Below, piece after piece: positions 11,197 through 23,371 of a DNA stretch of 64,000 bases. The translations under genes were made by a program, and so were the position numbers. How positions within the stretch are numbered: the stretch's first letter is position 1; each line of letters starts with the position of its first letter. Origin of the DNA: Gymnopus androsaceus JB14 (lineage: Eukaryota > Basidiomycota > Agaricomycetes > Agaricales > Omphalotaceae); assembly GCA_009733575.1 (NCBI GenBank), contig ML769529.1:64118-128117 (forward strand). The letters are read 5' to 3'. Below the pieces are notes generated by a model. The model did no database searches. It saw only the letters and a program-made list of their open reading frames with translations, and was not told where the DNA came from.

Positions 11197-11215
11197 CCCG
11201 TGCCGAAGGCACGGG
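11197..11215. repeat. Perfect 8-bp hairpin, CCCGTGCC-GAA-GGCACGGG
   Basis: A perfect GC-rich stem of 8 bp with a GAA loop lies about 100 bp upstream of the kinase gene start, at the boundary between the AT-rich transposon island and coding DNA. It could be a Helitron-like terminal hairpin, but no CTRR end or helicase is visible. Confidence 0.5.
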
Positions 11216-11314
11216 TCAAGCAAAGCTTGTGAATCATGATATCTAAAAGTAGCCAGTGTCTGGGCGCTCTAAACCCGTAAGCTATATACGGTACTTGTCA
11301 CTCTCTCAACCATC

Positions 11315-14300
11315 ATGTCCCAGTACTTTCTATCACATCCTGCAAATACCTCGACTGCTGGGTGCCTCGAAGAGGACCAAGTATTCATTCGGAACGCCCA
11401 TGAGGGGAACATGACGCTGGTCAAAAGTTCGACTCGTAGTGAGGTGCCGTATAGAGTGGAAGGAGGGGCTAGGGTTGCACTTGTGTGGGCGGCGGTGGAG
11501 CATTTGAGACTCGATCTCGCAATAAGTGTCTTTTCCCGGGTGTTGGAAGGGAACCACCATGAAGACCTCTGGTTTTGGAGGCATGGAGATGAAGAGCTTA
11601 CCGGGGCCGCTACCTTGCGATCGTCTCCGCCGTGGAAGGAAGCGGCGAATGCTCTTCAAATACGATCTTCAAGACAACAAGCGCAGACCAAACTGGAACA
11701 GCTGGAACTGAAACAGCTGGTTCAGTCGGCAGCGCCCGAGCTGCGCGTGGCGATGATCTACTGGCTTGTCATGACATCACAAGCATACAAGACTGCGACT
11801 CGAAAGCCTGGTCGACGAGATGAGGAGGAAGGAGGGGTTTTAGGAGGGGTGCGGGCTTTAGTGACTCGTTGGTGGAGTTCATTACCAGATGGAGTGCAGA
11901 AATGGCTATCCGAGCACAGCCAAGATTACGACCGTCGAGCTTTCGACGCTGGGATGGTTGCGAAAGGTCACAATTGCCATGTGGATGACCCAGAGCAACA
12001 TGGGTTCGCGTCGGATGACCCCACGCGGGCCCTTCGAACATGGCTTTTTATGCGCTCACGGTTATACCCCTTGCGGAAAGACAATATTTTCTGTCTGGGT
12101 TATCGACGTCGATGGTCTTCGGATAAAAGCGACATCTGTCCTGTTTATTTGTCCAGGTACGTTCCCACTCATATTGCTTGTTTTTCCCCACTCAACCTTT
12201 CTCAGCGCACTTGAACCATTGCCACCGTGGACACCGGCGCCTGCAGTCGTGGCTTTGCGTCACATATGGGACAGAGTTGCTGATGGTCGTGACTTTTCCA
12301 AATGGATAGCAATCCAGGATATGAGTGGATTCCAGGAGGTAGAAAATTTCATCTATCGGATTTCCAGTGACTTTCCTTCTCTCGAATTCCGGCCTTGGGT
12401 CAATACATACCCACAAGATATTCGAGAGGCTGCAGCATCGTACACACTCGAGGAATGGCGCACCGTTGCCGCTTGTGTTCCGCTATATCCTGCGGCGACC
12501 ACGATTGACAAGAAGAAGCGATTTGGAACCTCGGTTTTGAAGAAGATCACCAGTGCGCTCCATCCTAAACTGATCTTTGATATACGGGCGTGTTTTGCGG
12601 CCATGGTCTGGAAGATGATGCTGGCTAATATGTCGACGATGGAGCATGTGAGGAAGTTTGTGGATATTATGGGCAGTTTTGAGCTTATCCCGCGACACAC
12701 AAACCATGCCCTCGAGACCGTGTGTACTTCCTTTTATTCAGAGATCAAGAAACTGCACCACACTTGTTGGTCGTACAACAGGATTGCAGAATACGCCTCG
12801 GTGATGATGTTTATGGGACAGGAGGTACCTGAGGTGGTGGGCATTGACGTGGACGGTGCATGGGGGTGCCCAATATGCGGTATTCAATGAATTGGCCACA
12901 TTGTATCTGCTCTTTCCCGCCATAGTTATGACCAGATGGCATTTAAGGACCCTCAAGCCTGGCTCAAGGTGCGCACATCACTAATAGAGAACATCAAAAA
13001 TCCGCCCCCTGGGCCTGACTGCGCATTGCCACTTGTAAGCTGTAGACTTTTATGTGGAATTATGAGTTACTTTTATTGATGAATGCTGTAGGGTCTCTTC
13101 TATTGGCTTCGATATGAGGCAAACTTTGGCACAGATACCAAGCCCCCCATAAAATTCACCCCTGTTCATTTTACCACCGAATTTGACAAGATTTTAAATC
13201 CTCCGGCCACCAGAGATGATGGAGTTGATGACATTTGCTTCACTGACCCATTCGTTGTGATAAATTACTATCTCATGTGGCAGCCTGACATCACAGGTTT
13301 ATGGGTGACATCCCTCCCAGAGGTTCGATATTTAATACTGTGTGGTCAATACTTACATCTGTCACCAGGGCCTCATTGAACTTGAGAAAGTCAACCACAT
13401 TGTTCACCTGGACCATCTCACTATCTGTGCATATATGCTGCTTGTTATCCAAGATACACAGAGCTTTCTGTGCCAGGATCCAGTTGCAGCTCAAGCATCA
13501 TCAGATATTCTATCAAAGGTTTGTCCCTTCAGTTCACTATGCGGTGCATTCATGACAATGTACATTCACAGCTTCTAGACTATCCAACTCCCTCTAACTT
13601 TAGAACACAATTCAAGAAGGCCCTGTTGGACCTATATCATGCATCCCAGATCCCCCTCCTTGTCCGCACAGAGATCCAGCAATCGGGACATACATGTCTA
13701 TGGACTGATCATGGAATCAACAAATACCTTGCTATGGCTGGGCTGGGGCAGCCAGGACAGGTTGATGGAATTGATGCGGATGGGCGTTTTGGGTGCAACA
13801 TTTGTCGAGTTCAGCAATTGTTTCATTCTCTATCTGCTACTTTGGCTCTTGGTGGACAAAACACACCCTTTGATGATCCTGAGGCTTGGATAAAAGAGCG
13901 GACATTCCTGATGAAGAACCTGTGTGATGACTCTGGACAACAACGTTGCTCATTGCCATTGGTAAGTTGTATTTAGTGTAGTTCCTCATTGGTGAGCTTG
14001 ATTGAGGGAACAGGGTCTCATATATTGGGCCTGGGATGCAGTATCCTCTATTCAGCATGCTGAATGGCTGCAAGAATTTAGCAATAGCATTAGAAATGCA
14101 TCACCATTAGCAGTAATTGGCAAATATCTCCTTTGGCATCCCAAGAACATTTGTGAATGGCTGTCTTTCCTTCCAAAGGTCTTCAATTTTTTCATGGAGG
14201 TCCAATACTGACATTTCCTGGCCACAGGATGCCATTGGAATTGAGGAGATCCACAAGATTGATTGTCTTGATGTTCTGACCATCTGTGCTCATATGATGA

Positions 14301-15732
14301 TCATGACGCGAAACAGGAAGGAATTCCTTGTTCATGCTCCACAGGATGCTCAAACAATACTAAACATCTTATTCCAGGTTGGTCACATCAATCCAATCCT
14401 ACTTATATGTCTACTCACCTGCATATGCAGCTATTGGACTTCCGTGAACTTCCATCAAAAGTCAGATCACGGTTCACCAAGGTCCTAGCAGATGTTTGTG
14501 GTACCTCCAAACTCTATCCACAATACTTGTCTCTTGGCAAATTCGATGTACGCAAGAATGGAATTTGGGTAGATGGAGGCAGCTACGGTGATGTGTGGAA
14601 GGATAAACTTGAAGGTCAAGTTGTCTCTATCAAGATTCCGAGAATTTCGGCGCGGGATTGGAAGGACCTCTTGAGTGTAGGCATGTGTTATGTAGTCATT
14701 TACACATTTACTGATCATTTCACCATAGGACTGGTCCAGGGAAGTCATAATATGGAGTCAGCTGTCGCATCCAAATGTGCTCCCCCTCTATGGGATATAT
14801 TATGTCGAGCACTCAGAGGCCTCACAGGCATGTATGGTCTCGCCATGGATGGACCATGGAAATATTCTCCAATTTTTCAAGTCTTCTTCATCAGCAGGAG
14901 TCAACCGATTGTCCTTGGTAATAGTGTACTGTGCCACATAATGAACTTCCATCTGACTGAGATCATTAGGTACTCGATATTGCATGCGGTATCAAGTACC
15001 TCCACCAATGTGGACTCGTTCACGGTGATTTGAAAGCGGTACGTCCGCCCACATGTACTAGACCATGCTCATGGAGTTGAAGGTCAACATTCTTGTAACA
15101 CCATCTCGTCGGGCATGTCTGATGGATTTTGGACTGGCTGCACTTGCAGCATCTCAAATCACGACAAGTACTCCCTACGCCCACCTGGGAGGCACATTGC
15201 CTTGGCAGTCACCAGAGATCATAAACCACGATACCGGAAACTCACGCGAAGGAGATATGTATGCATTTGCGAGTGTATGTTACGAGGTACAATGTCATTC
15301 CTCAGGCTATGAAGCTTTCTCCCTGACTCTTATATCAAGGTTTTCACTGGAAAAACACCCTTCTGTGAGACTTCAAATATTCCCGAACTCAAAATCATGA
15401 TGAAGGTACTTGCCGGAGAGCGCCCCGATCGTCCTGGCTCGACAGAGCTCAACGATACTGTTTGGAGTTGCATGCAAGATTGTTGGAAGAAAAAGCCTGC
15501 AGAGCGTCCTACCGCTGACGATGCTGTCAGCCGAATCAGTGCAATGCCGGAACTGTCTGGAATTGTGCGTCCTGATGAAGGATGGGATGAGGAGTTGGGC
15601 CGAAAATTGCGCTCATCTCTCCGCAACAACCCCCTCCTTCCATCGATCGAACAACTGAGAGAGATGCTCCCCAATTTTCGACCCACAACTCCAATGCCCG
15701 TCGCAATCGACAAACTTGAAGGAAGCAATTAG
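11315..15732 (+). CDS. TKL-like protein kinase with N-terminal tandem unknown modules
   Basis: The start at 11315 has good context (CCATCATGTC). Exon 1 runs to 12156 and joins 12206 through a 49-bp intron that restores frame. Downstream coding continues through introns near 13035-13091, 13508-13561, 13963-14013, 14180-14228, 14378-14427 and several in the kinase part. About 2 copies of an unrecognised module precede the kinase, each with GIDxDGxxGCxIC, DPxAWxKxRT, LPLGLxYW and LTICAxM. The kinase domain is complete by motif: glycine loop GGSYGDVW, VSIKIPR lysine, REVIIW glutamate, HGDLKAVNILV catalytic loop, DFG, and WQSPE. HGDLK in place of HRDLK is common in basidiomycete TKL kinases. An in-frame TGA at 12888-12890 interrupts module 1. 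Either this is a pseudogene or allele, or two genes are predicted on either side. The frame choice in the last 100 bases of exon 1 is uncertain. Confidence 0.75.
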
Positions 15733-16470
15733 AGTTGGACAACACTTATTTCTCCAAGCATAATACCTTGTATTTTAAAGCTTCGACAGTTTAAGAATTG
15801 CGCCCGTACAAGTCAAGCAATCAAACATGCTGTAGAGGATATTGTGATTTTTTTCATGAGCTACACCAGCCTAAACTCACCTTGAACAACCATCTCCAAA
15901 ATCTAGCGACGCGTAAAAATAATCCTGTCGCTCAGCGATGAGCAAACCAAGACAGGTCCGTGAATTGAGTATATCGAGGACTGGAACGGAGGGAAGAGAG
16001 AGGATGGGTGAACGTCGACAAACCAAAAAGGGAATACACATGGGAGAAACAATGCGCCACGACGGATATCTTCATGTGCGTTCAAGATTATTTGGGTTGT
16101 TGTGGGGTCCGGGTCCCTGAGACAAACTAAGAGAGATGTCAAGCATGGCATATCGAGCAGTAATAGAGCACGTACCTGGTATGAATCCAAGGCACTCCAG
16201 TAACCTATAAGATTACGTGTCAAGGATACATAACCGGACAAGTTAGGGACTGAAAAACCTTCGCGTTAAACGACCAGTAATCAACATTGAGATGCCAGGA
16301 GATACCTTGAAATCACATTTGGAAATTTTGGAGAGAAAAATAGCGGAAGTTGGGAGACCAACCTGAAGCATCAAGGACACAATGATAGATGAGATATCTG
16401 AAGGGGGGTCAGCGATGATAAGCGAGAGTAGCAGAGTTTTGTAGCATAGAATACTTACTCATAATTCACA
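15733..16470. other. Intergenic, no supported gene
   Basis: 3' flank of the kinase gene. Short open frames on both strands without recognisable motifs. Confidence 0.4.
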
Positions 16471-17320
16471 GGAATTTTTTATGGCATCCGTGTCTCCACC
16501 CTGATCACCACCACCACCTGTATCTCCTTTTCCAGATGAACCAAAACCACCAGCGCTGCCGCCATCGGCACCAGCACCAGTACCAGAACCTTCTTCATCC
16601 AGAGAGATGGACGCCAGTCTCATGTCCATCTAGCACGGCGATATCGATAGGTGTCCGCCGTGCCTGCGTAGAATGATGAAGAGCTATTGAAAGAAGCAGG
16701 TGTAGGGGCTTGGGATGTTGGAGCTGGCTGGGTTGGGTGTGGAATGGAGATGGGCCAGGGCCGGATCCATTGGCGAAATTAGCAGATAAGGAATCGCATT
16801 AAGACTGAGATTCGCGATGAGATGAAAGCTTCCTGTGGAGTGTCCATGTCCATGGCCATTTTAGGGGTATATTCACAAGTAGTACTCCCTTGGCTCCCAA
16901 GGCCAAACTAGCACCATCGCGCTCATGACCATGACGATTCAGAATAACAATCATTTGAGTAGATGTATTCAAACTGGAAGCTGAATTATCTGCGAGTGTG
17001 TCTTGTTCGCCGGTGTTACTGCGACCTCCTGGATCATGAAAAGCACAGGAGGACGGCGGGATACTGCGTATGTGTGTAGGATGCGGAGACGTTGAATGAT
17101 TTCGGCAAGCCTTGCCAGCGTCGGTAAGAAATATGGACTCGAGCTGAAATGGGAAATGTAGAGTTGAAATGAGCTGATGGGCGGCTCGTGATGAGCATGT
17201 ATCGGCGGACTGTGGTGTTGAGAATGAGCTCCTGTGTCCAATATAAGGATATTGTGTGTCCGAGGTACATGTGAATTTCATGTCCGAAGTGAACAGGGAT
17301 GCACGATGGGCCGGCGACAT
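16471..17320 (-). other. Possible degraded gene, fragments only
   Basis: The minus strand has an open frame of 173 codons (17320-16799). In another frame around 17160-16975 there is a helical segment (PTLARLAEIIQRLRILHTY). Near 16640-16490 a Ser/Gly-rich tail occurs (SISLDEEGSG, then GGSAGGFGSSGKGD). The pieces are in different frames and no splice path was convincing. I do not recognise the protein; it may be a broken gene or a poorly resolved one. Confidence 0.3.
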
Positions 17321-17539
17321 GGGGTTATTGTGTTAACGATTGCGACGACTGAGACTAAGGATGCCAACCATAACTCCGCTGGGCGATAGGAGAATGGGAA
17401 CTTACGCCGGGTGCAGGCGCAGTAAGCAGTGAACCCGATGTGCCACTAGCCATTCCCCGCAAGCGGCTCAAAGGTTGCACAAGGACACCGCGATCTGCTG
17501 CTGTATATCATCCCAATCATCCGGCCTATATTTCGATCA

Positions 17540-17965
17540 GTGCTCTCGAGGACAAAATGTGCCAATTTTGTCTATGCGAATCCCGCTGCATTCACGCTCA
17601 TGACCCGTATCTGGCTCCAAAATACGATGTCGCGGTCTTTCGAAACTAGTACTTCCGGTCTTATTATGGATTTGTATCTGGATGGCATTCATTGCTACGC
17701 CTCAGACTCTGCAAAAGCTTTTGCGGTCATTGCGACCCTGGGCGAACATGCTGAATCAATCTGCAGAGCATACCTTGTTTCCATCATGCACGAAATCAGC
17801 AGTCTAAAGGCTGGTTTCAGTGTCGATGTGCTTAACCTTGTTGTTTTGCTAAAATTTCTACAAATGACATCGGTAGCTTCAGCTCCCATTGATACCACTT
17901 TTATCAACCAGCGCGCGCTTCACCACGTCATTCTCCATTGTCAAACGAAAGAGAGAAGTTATTGA
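17540..17965 (+). CDS. Hypothetical Agaricomycete protein, C-terminal part
   Basis: An open frame of about 140 codons rich in helical hydrophobic sequence: MTRIWLQNTMSRSFE, ASDSAKAFAVIATLGEH and VDVLNLVVLLKFLQMTS. It resembles helical proteins of unknown function common in mushroom genomes. The frame extends upstream of 17540 without an ATG to about 17480, so the true start or a first exon has not been found. It ends with a TGA after LHCQTKERSY. No domain was recognised. Confidence 0.45.
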   Translation: MLSRTKCANFVYANPAAFTLMTRIWLQNTMSRSFETSTSGLIMDLYLDGIHCYASDSAKAFAVIATLGEHAESICRAYLVSIMHEISSLKAGFSVDVLNLVVLLKFLQMTSVASAPIDTTFINQRALHHVILHCQTKERSY

Positions 17966-18203
17966 TGTGTTTCAGTCCATGTATTGCGTACTTGGTGCAT
18001 GTTGCAAGATGAAGTAGAATAACCTTCAGATAGTTATTGGTCAACTCAAGGTCGAACTTTGAATCTTGCTAGCATTTCGGCTGCGGCTTCATTGCATAGC
18101 CGGTGAAATTAAATGAATACAGCGTCAACGTCGGAGGTTGATGTGCCAGTCAAAATCCTATAAAGGTCTAGAAGTTGTGTTCAAAACTCCCTCCGAAACG
18201 CGA
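17966..18203. promoter_or_regulatory. Presumed upstream region of the DUF2855 gene
   Basis: About 240 bases between the hypothetical gene and the DUF2855 start, without another gene. No clear TATA box was identified. Confidence 0.25.
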
Positions 18204-19653
18204 ATGGATAAGCCGCAAAACCTAACACTTTGCTTTTCTCGTCCCTCATCCTCCTCCTCATCGTCAAACCCATTCTCGTTAGCAGCTCCGTGCCCAACTC
18301 TGAAGACCTTCCAAAAGGTAGCATACTGCTCAAGGTCGACCGATTTGGCTGGAGTGCCAATAATGTCACGTATCAGGCGCTAGGAGAGCATCCTCATTTC
18401 CGGTAAATTTAGCTTTCCTCGATTTTGGCGCGTCATTAACAAATCGGCCAAGATATTACGACTTTCACTCCGCGCCAACCTCAGCATCGGTTTCACCACA
18501 AACGCACGGAGTCGTTCCCGTCTGGGGCTTCGGTACCGTCGTTGCCTCTGCGCATCACAAAGTGGCCGTCGGTGAGCGGCTCTATGGGTACTTTGCTCCT
18601 GCAAGATATTTGGTTCTGCCTATCGATGAAAAAGATGTGAACAAGTATTCGATTTATGTCCCGAGGAATCATTTACCTGCTGGCGAGTTTTCTCTTAGCC
18701 GATTCCGATTCATAGCGTTGACCGGAGCTCCAAATATTTCGCAGACCGCCGAGTATACAACCAGATCGTACGCTGCTCTACTGATCCATTATACACTCCG
18801 GAGACGGAAGACCTGGCGATGCTTTACCGGCCACTGTTCTGGACCTCGTATTGGTGTGAGGACTGGCTGGCGCGCAGCGAGTACCGAGGTGGATGCGAAT
18901 ACATCCTCATCTCGAGCGCAAGTAGCAAGACGGCGTTCTGCTTTGCATATTGCATTAGGAAACGAGTCGAGAGGGATCTCACTGCACGCGCTAGAATCTC
19001 CAACATCAGAATCATCGGGTTGACGTCCAAGGGCAATCTGGAGTTCACGAAGAACCTGGGGCTCTACCATGAGGTGTACGAGTATGATTCTTTCCTGTCA
19101 GTGTCAGCCACTCCATTTCACAGCAAGAGCAAAAATCGATGGATATACATTGACGTTGCGGGTAACCAAACACTAAATTCACGGATTTACACCCACTTTG
19201 CAAGTCCATATGTTGCTTCGAAATTGGTAGCCGCTGTATCGCTGGGAATGACGAACTTGGTTCCTGGAGAAAAGAAGGCGGACAGAATCGAGTGGTCGAC
19301 GAATACTGATCCCAAGACGGCCAGTGATAGCGGTGATATGAAAACCGCGTCCTCGACTTCCTCGGCTGGCTTCTGGCCCGTCACAGAACAGTTTTTCACG
19401 CCGGAATGGCTAACTGTCCGCAGGTCAGAGCTGAGTCCAGTCACAGATGTTTAACATGCAAAAGAGTGCTTGGGGGGCTCTGATGCAAGACTGTAGGGAT
19501 TGGGTTAAGTTGGAACGCGTGTACGGTGGAGAGCATGTTAGGATGGCTTATGAGGCCATGGTAGAGAGTTCTAGTGGGCTAGGTCCAGATAAAAGGATGG
19601 ATTTGGAGTATGTGGGAAGCAGGCGACGGCCTCTTGTCCAAGCGAAACTGTAA
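18204..19653 (+). CDS. DUF2855 family protein, reading frame disturbed
   Basis: The start ATG at 18204 gives MDKPQNLTL. Family-like sequence follows: LPKGSILLKVDRFGWSANN, GVVPVWGFGTVVAS, VGERLYGYFAPARYLVLP, YNQIVRCSTDPLY, LYRPLFWTSYWCEDWL, LISSASSKTAFCFAY, NIRIIGLTS, LGLYHEVYEYD and a C-terminal FFTPEWL. Introns are at about 18402-18451 and 18683-18744, the latter apparently GC-AG. DUF2855 proteins resemble medium-chain reductases; their reaction is not established. Two breaks are seen: the N-terminus joins the core only after a -1 shift near 18310, and the last ~69 codons (MFNMQKSAW to the stop at 19651) need a +1 shift at about 19446; otherwise translation stops at 19454. It may be a recent pseudogene, or the shifts may be sequence errors. 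Its 3' part is duplicated at 26917-27575. Confidence 0.7.
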
Positions 19654-21072
19654 TCAATATCCTCTAGCTGCAAGAAATTAGTCGAAACGTTTCCGTTCGT
19701 TCCGATACGAGAATTCAAAAATCATGCGAGACGATCATACACATTAAGAGAAACCAAGTACGTAGAAAGCACTTTCGAGTATTCAAGCAAATCTGGCTGC
19801 AGCTGGAGCGGATGAAGAGATAATCAACAATCTAGGCGAAAAATAAATCATTAGCTGCCGCAAAAAAAAGAGACAAATTGAAACACAGAAAGTGAAAACG
19901 TACCAAGGTTATCGTTCAATTTTTTCGAGCAATTCCTCTAAGCAGGAATTAACAAAATCTCTTCTAGTCCTTCAAGAGAATATTCTAGCTCCAGCAAGTT
20001 ATCTGCGCATTATTGAGCCATTGATAGAGACGATTCAAGTTATCGTTGAGGTTAAAACGCAAGTACCCAAGCGCCTACTGTAAGCCGACTTGGTCACGAG
20101 ACTCCGAGTGAGTACTGTATATAAGGATCTTTTTTTGCCTTTTCGTTTCTTTCTTCAGGGAATATGCCACGCTGCGCGATGTAGCACTCTCGACCGTCGA
20201 TGACAGTGCCAGAGACTCTTTTCAGAGTTCTGTTTTCCCCAGACCAACCAACAGTTTAGGAAGTGTCGCGTTGACGATTGTAGGACGCGGCATGTCGATT
20301 TTTCGCTGATACATCCAACTCATTTTTCCTCTTCGTACTCGTTATGTTTTCTTTACAGATTTACGCTTGACGAATATATCCTTTGCTGCTGTTTCCTGAA
20401 ATCTGCCCTCTCTTTGTGTAACGGAGTGCATTGCGTGTTGCGTGGCGCTATATTGATTTAGGTTTTTTCGGGCTTGGTTTTCTGCGGGTCTCTCACTCTC
20501 GCAGTCTTGGGACCTCTCTTACCTCCCCATCGCCGACGACCAGGCCTACGACAGTTTCAGCGATCCATACGACATAGCGCGGATACTATCCAGGATGATC
20601 TCTTCACCCAGACGGCGTAGGAGGATTATAGCCCGTGGACCGCTTCGCGTTTACTTTTGTGCGTGCTAACACTCTCCGTTTCCCCGTCGCTCCGCGTTCG
20701 CCAGGTCTGCTACATAATATCCTTCGTCCTCTTCACCTGCGTCTTCACCCACACTCTCCTTACTAGCCAGGATCAAAAGAAGATTCGAGTGGAGAGCGAT
20801 GATATCCATGCCGAAGTTGATGAGGAGCTATGCGGATGCTCCCGAGTAATGGTCAGTGCCTTTGACACTAACACTCCCTCACACACAGGTACCTCCTCTC
20901 CATCCTCGACCTCTTCTCACTCACTATTTTCGGCGTCGAGGTGTGGCATTCTGGGGTGCTAATTTTGGCGTTATTACTGACAGCTCCCAACGCAAACTCC
21001 AGCTAACGCTCAACTCACCTAAAATAATGGCGAAAAGATCGTACCTCTTCAGGCAAATTCAGTAGCTGAAGG
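19654..21072. other. Intergenic region, no supported gene
   Basis: 19654-19960 is homologous to 27270-27575, including part of the 3' end of the small membrane-protein gene, which is truncated here. 19961-21072 has short frames only and a polypyrimidine-rich character. A GACAGTGCCAGAGACTC sequence at about 20200 recurs at about 21835. Confidence 0.45.
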
Positions 21073-21155
21073 TTTGGTCTCCAAAGTGCGGACTAAATTC
21101 TACTTTTTTTCAGCCGTTTCAACTCAGGATGTCAGATCTGTAGTACTGGCCGCCC
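21073..21155 (+). repeat. Dispersed ~80-bp repeat, copy 1
   Basis: A segment starting TTTGGTCTCC, passing a pyrimidine tract ending CAG and a following CAACTCAGGATGTCAGA, recurs at 22614-22692 with few changes. The organisation looks like an intron end plus exon start, so it may come from a duplicated gene fragment. Confidence 0.7.
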
Positions 21156-21616
21156 ATCTCTCTCTCTTACGACTACGAACCACGTCTCTCGCTAATCTTT
21201 TCTCTGCGCGGATAATCCTACTCAACATATTCTCCCTCGTCCTCATAGTCGGGAACATCCCGCATGCACAATGTAGGTCCGATGCGCTGTTGGAGAATGA
21301 GACGGTGGCGTTTCATGGAGCGTATAGCGAACTGATCCAGGTATTCTTACAGCTGATTGCGAAATCGGAGAGCAGTTTTCGAAAAATGCTCCTCGGTGAT
21401 GGTATTTATGAGCAAACAACGATTCAATACCAGGGCTCCACTCCTGAGGAGCTCAAAGCTTCGCTGGCCAATGAGGTTGCGCGGACGTCACTGGCGGCGA
21501 ACAAGAATCCTGAACAGTGCGAAATCGAAAACGCTCTCCGATTTCGCAATCAGCTGTATCGATGTGCGTGTCTTGTTTCTGCTGTTGATTGGGTCTGGGC
21601 TCATACAGTATTCTAA
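21074..21616 (+). other. Unrecognised open frame of about 180 codons
   Basis: The frame has a hydrophobic segment (ARIILLNIFSLVLIVGN) followed by a charged helical stretch (AFHGAYSELIQVFLQLIAK, then EELKASLANEVARTSLAANK). The alternative frame downstream (21660-21780) is Ser/Thr-rich, like an extracellular linker. It could be an exon of a degraded membrane-protein gene, but no full gene model was found. Confidence 0.25.
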
Positions 21617-22613
21617 TTGCAATCTCTACAGGTCTACTGCCACTTATATGTTCCCTGGTGCTGTAGCTGCATTCATCTCTGGTAACACACCACGCCGACT
21701 AACACCTCTTCTGCAACCCCTGGAGCCGATACCGACTCGACGTCGACCTCTTCTTTCGGCACTGGCACAACTACCTATCAATGCCGTCGACGCCACTGCC
21801 ACCGCGAGCGGTTCCTTTGGCTTGTACGTAGTTGACAGTGCCAGAGACTCCGTCCTCGCCAAACTGGTCCCATGATGCACCAACCGTGTAACTTCAGTAG
21901 GGTTGTGAAAAATTTGGTTTCTCAGTGAATGTGATCGAGAGCCAATTGAAGACCAGCTTCTTGGAGCTCGAAAATGATAGCATAGCTCCTGCAACTTTAG
22001 CTAGAAGAGATCCAGTTATCTACGGGTCGAGTTTGGCTGATAAAGGGCGATGCAACGTCGGCTCCTCCGTCTTCTGAATTATCGGCTAGCCGGACCTCAG
22101 CAGATACAGTCGCAGCAGCCCTCTTCTTAAGCTCGAGCTTCTTCGTGTTTGTAAAAAGCTCTTCGTCCTATTGCCATTCGTGGTTATCCTCATGCTCACC
22201 CTCACCCTCACCCTCTCACCCACATGCTCAGGGATAGGCTTCCAGGTCTGGACCTTACGCCCATTAAGCCTCTACACCAGCATCAACACCAGAATATGTT
22301 TCCTCCTCCTCCGATATTTGGCGTTGCTTGTGCTCAGCTTTACCAAACACCAACAGAGATAGCCATACCCGGCTTCAGCATCCGTTTCGACATTGTCGTT
22401 TGGGTTTGACGCTGGTTTTAATTTTGCTCCTTCTCAGTGGAGCCCTTTCGACCCTCGAGCCAATAACCCACCTTGAACTTCTCGAACGCCGGCACCGACC
22501 GTGTGTTTCCGATGCACGAGGATGTCGCAGAGTCTTGGGATTGGCGTGGGTGTGGACGCGGGAGTTGGATTAGTATCAGGGGTGGCCCAGGTCTTATCGC
22601 TTGTCTATGATCA

Positions 22614-22692
22614 TTTGGTCTCCGAAGTGCGGACTAAATTCTGTTTTTCAGCTGTTCAACTCAGGATGTCAGAACTGTAGTACTGACCGCTC
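22614..22692 (+). repeat. Dispersed ~80-bp repeat, copy 2
   Basis: Second copy of the segment at 21073-21155, with the same pyrimidine tract followed by the same 3' half. The surrounding sequence is unrelated, apart from general decay. Confidence 0.7.
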
Positions 22693-23371
22693 GAGTCTCT
22701 AATCACCAGTGGCAGTCGTCATGTTTGGTGCTGTCGCTGGTAATCACCGTACATTGATTTTGGTTTCTTCCATAACGCTTTGGATACTTTTATCTATAGT
22801 GCCGATGCAATGGTCTCACGTCGCTTGTCTTCCTCATACAGAACGCCCTGCACTGTGAACTTCACCGTCAAACAACACTACGGTGACTACGGTACTGTAT
22901 AGTTCTCCTATCCGTGATGCTATTACATTTATGAGCCATGTACGTACTTGCTTTGCTGTGTAAATTTCGTATCCTTGATCCTTTGCTCGCTTGGACATCA
23001 GATAAGGTAATTTCAATCTCAGTCCATCCTATTTCACTCACGTTTGATTGATTTTGGTTTCTTCAAGTTCAAGCTCAACTTGAGACAGTGGTAAATAGAG
23101 TGTAGAGGATCATCGATGCATTCGTTAACCGTAAACCCTCCCTGCTTGTATCGGGATACTACTGACAGTTACAATGCGGCAGGTATGCTCTAGTACGGAA
23201 GCGAGATATCCTCCTGACATCCAGCTCGCACACTGTTTCTAAATAAGCAAAGAAATACCCTCAGCAGCGGTTAATTAATTCCTGCTGTTTTACTCTACTG
23301 CTTTCTTCGCGTCTTTTAAACTTCGGGGCCGAAGTTGCTAATCCCCTTCCTAATTTCTGAATCTTCAGCCA
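22693..23371. promoter_or_regulatory. Upstream intergenic region of the DUF2235-WD40 gene
   Basis: No gene recognised. The last 100 bases before the start are pyrimidine-rich, as is common for fungal promoters; no defined site can be named. Confidence 0.3.

Noticed and set aside
11197..11215. Helitron 3' hairpin
   Set aside because: Hairpin is perfect, but there is no CTRR terminus, 5' TC end or Rep/helicase sequence, so Helitron identity is unsupported.
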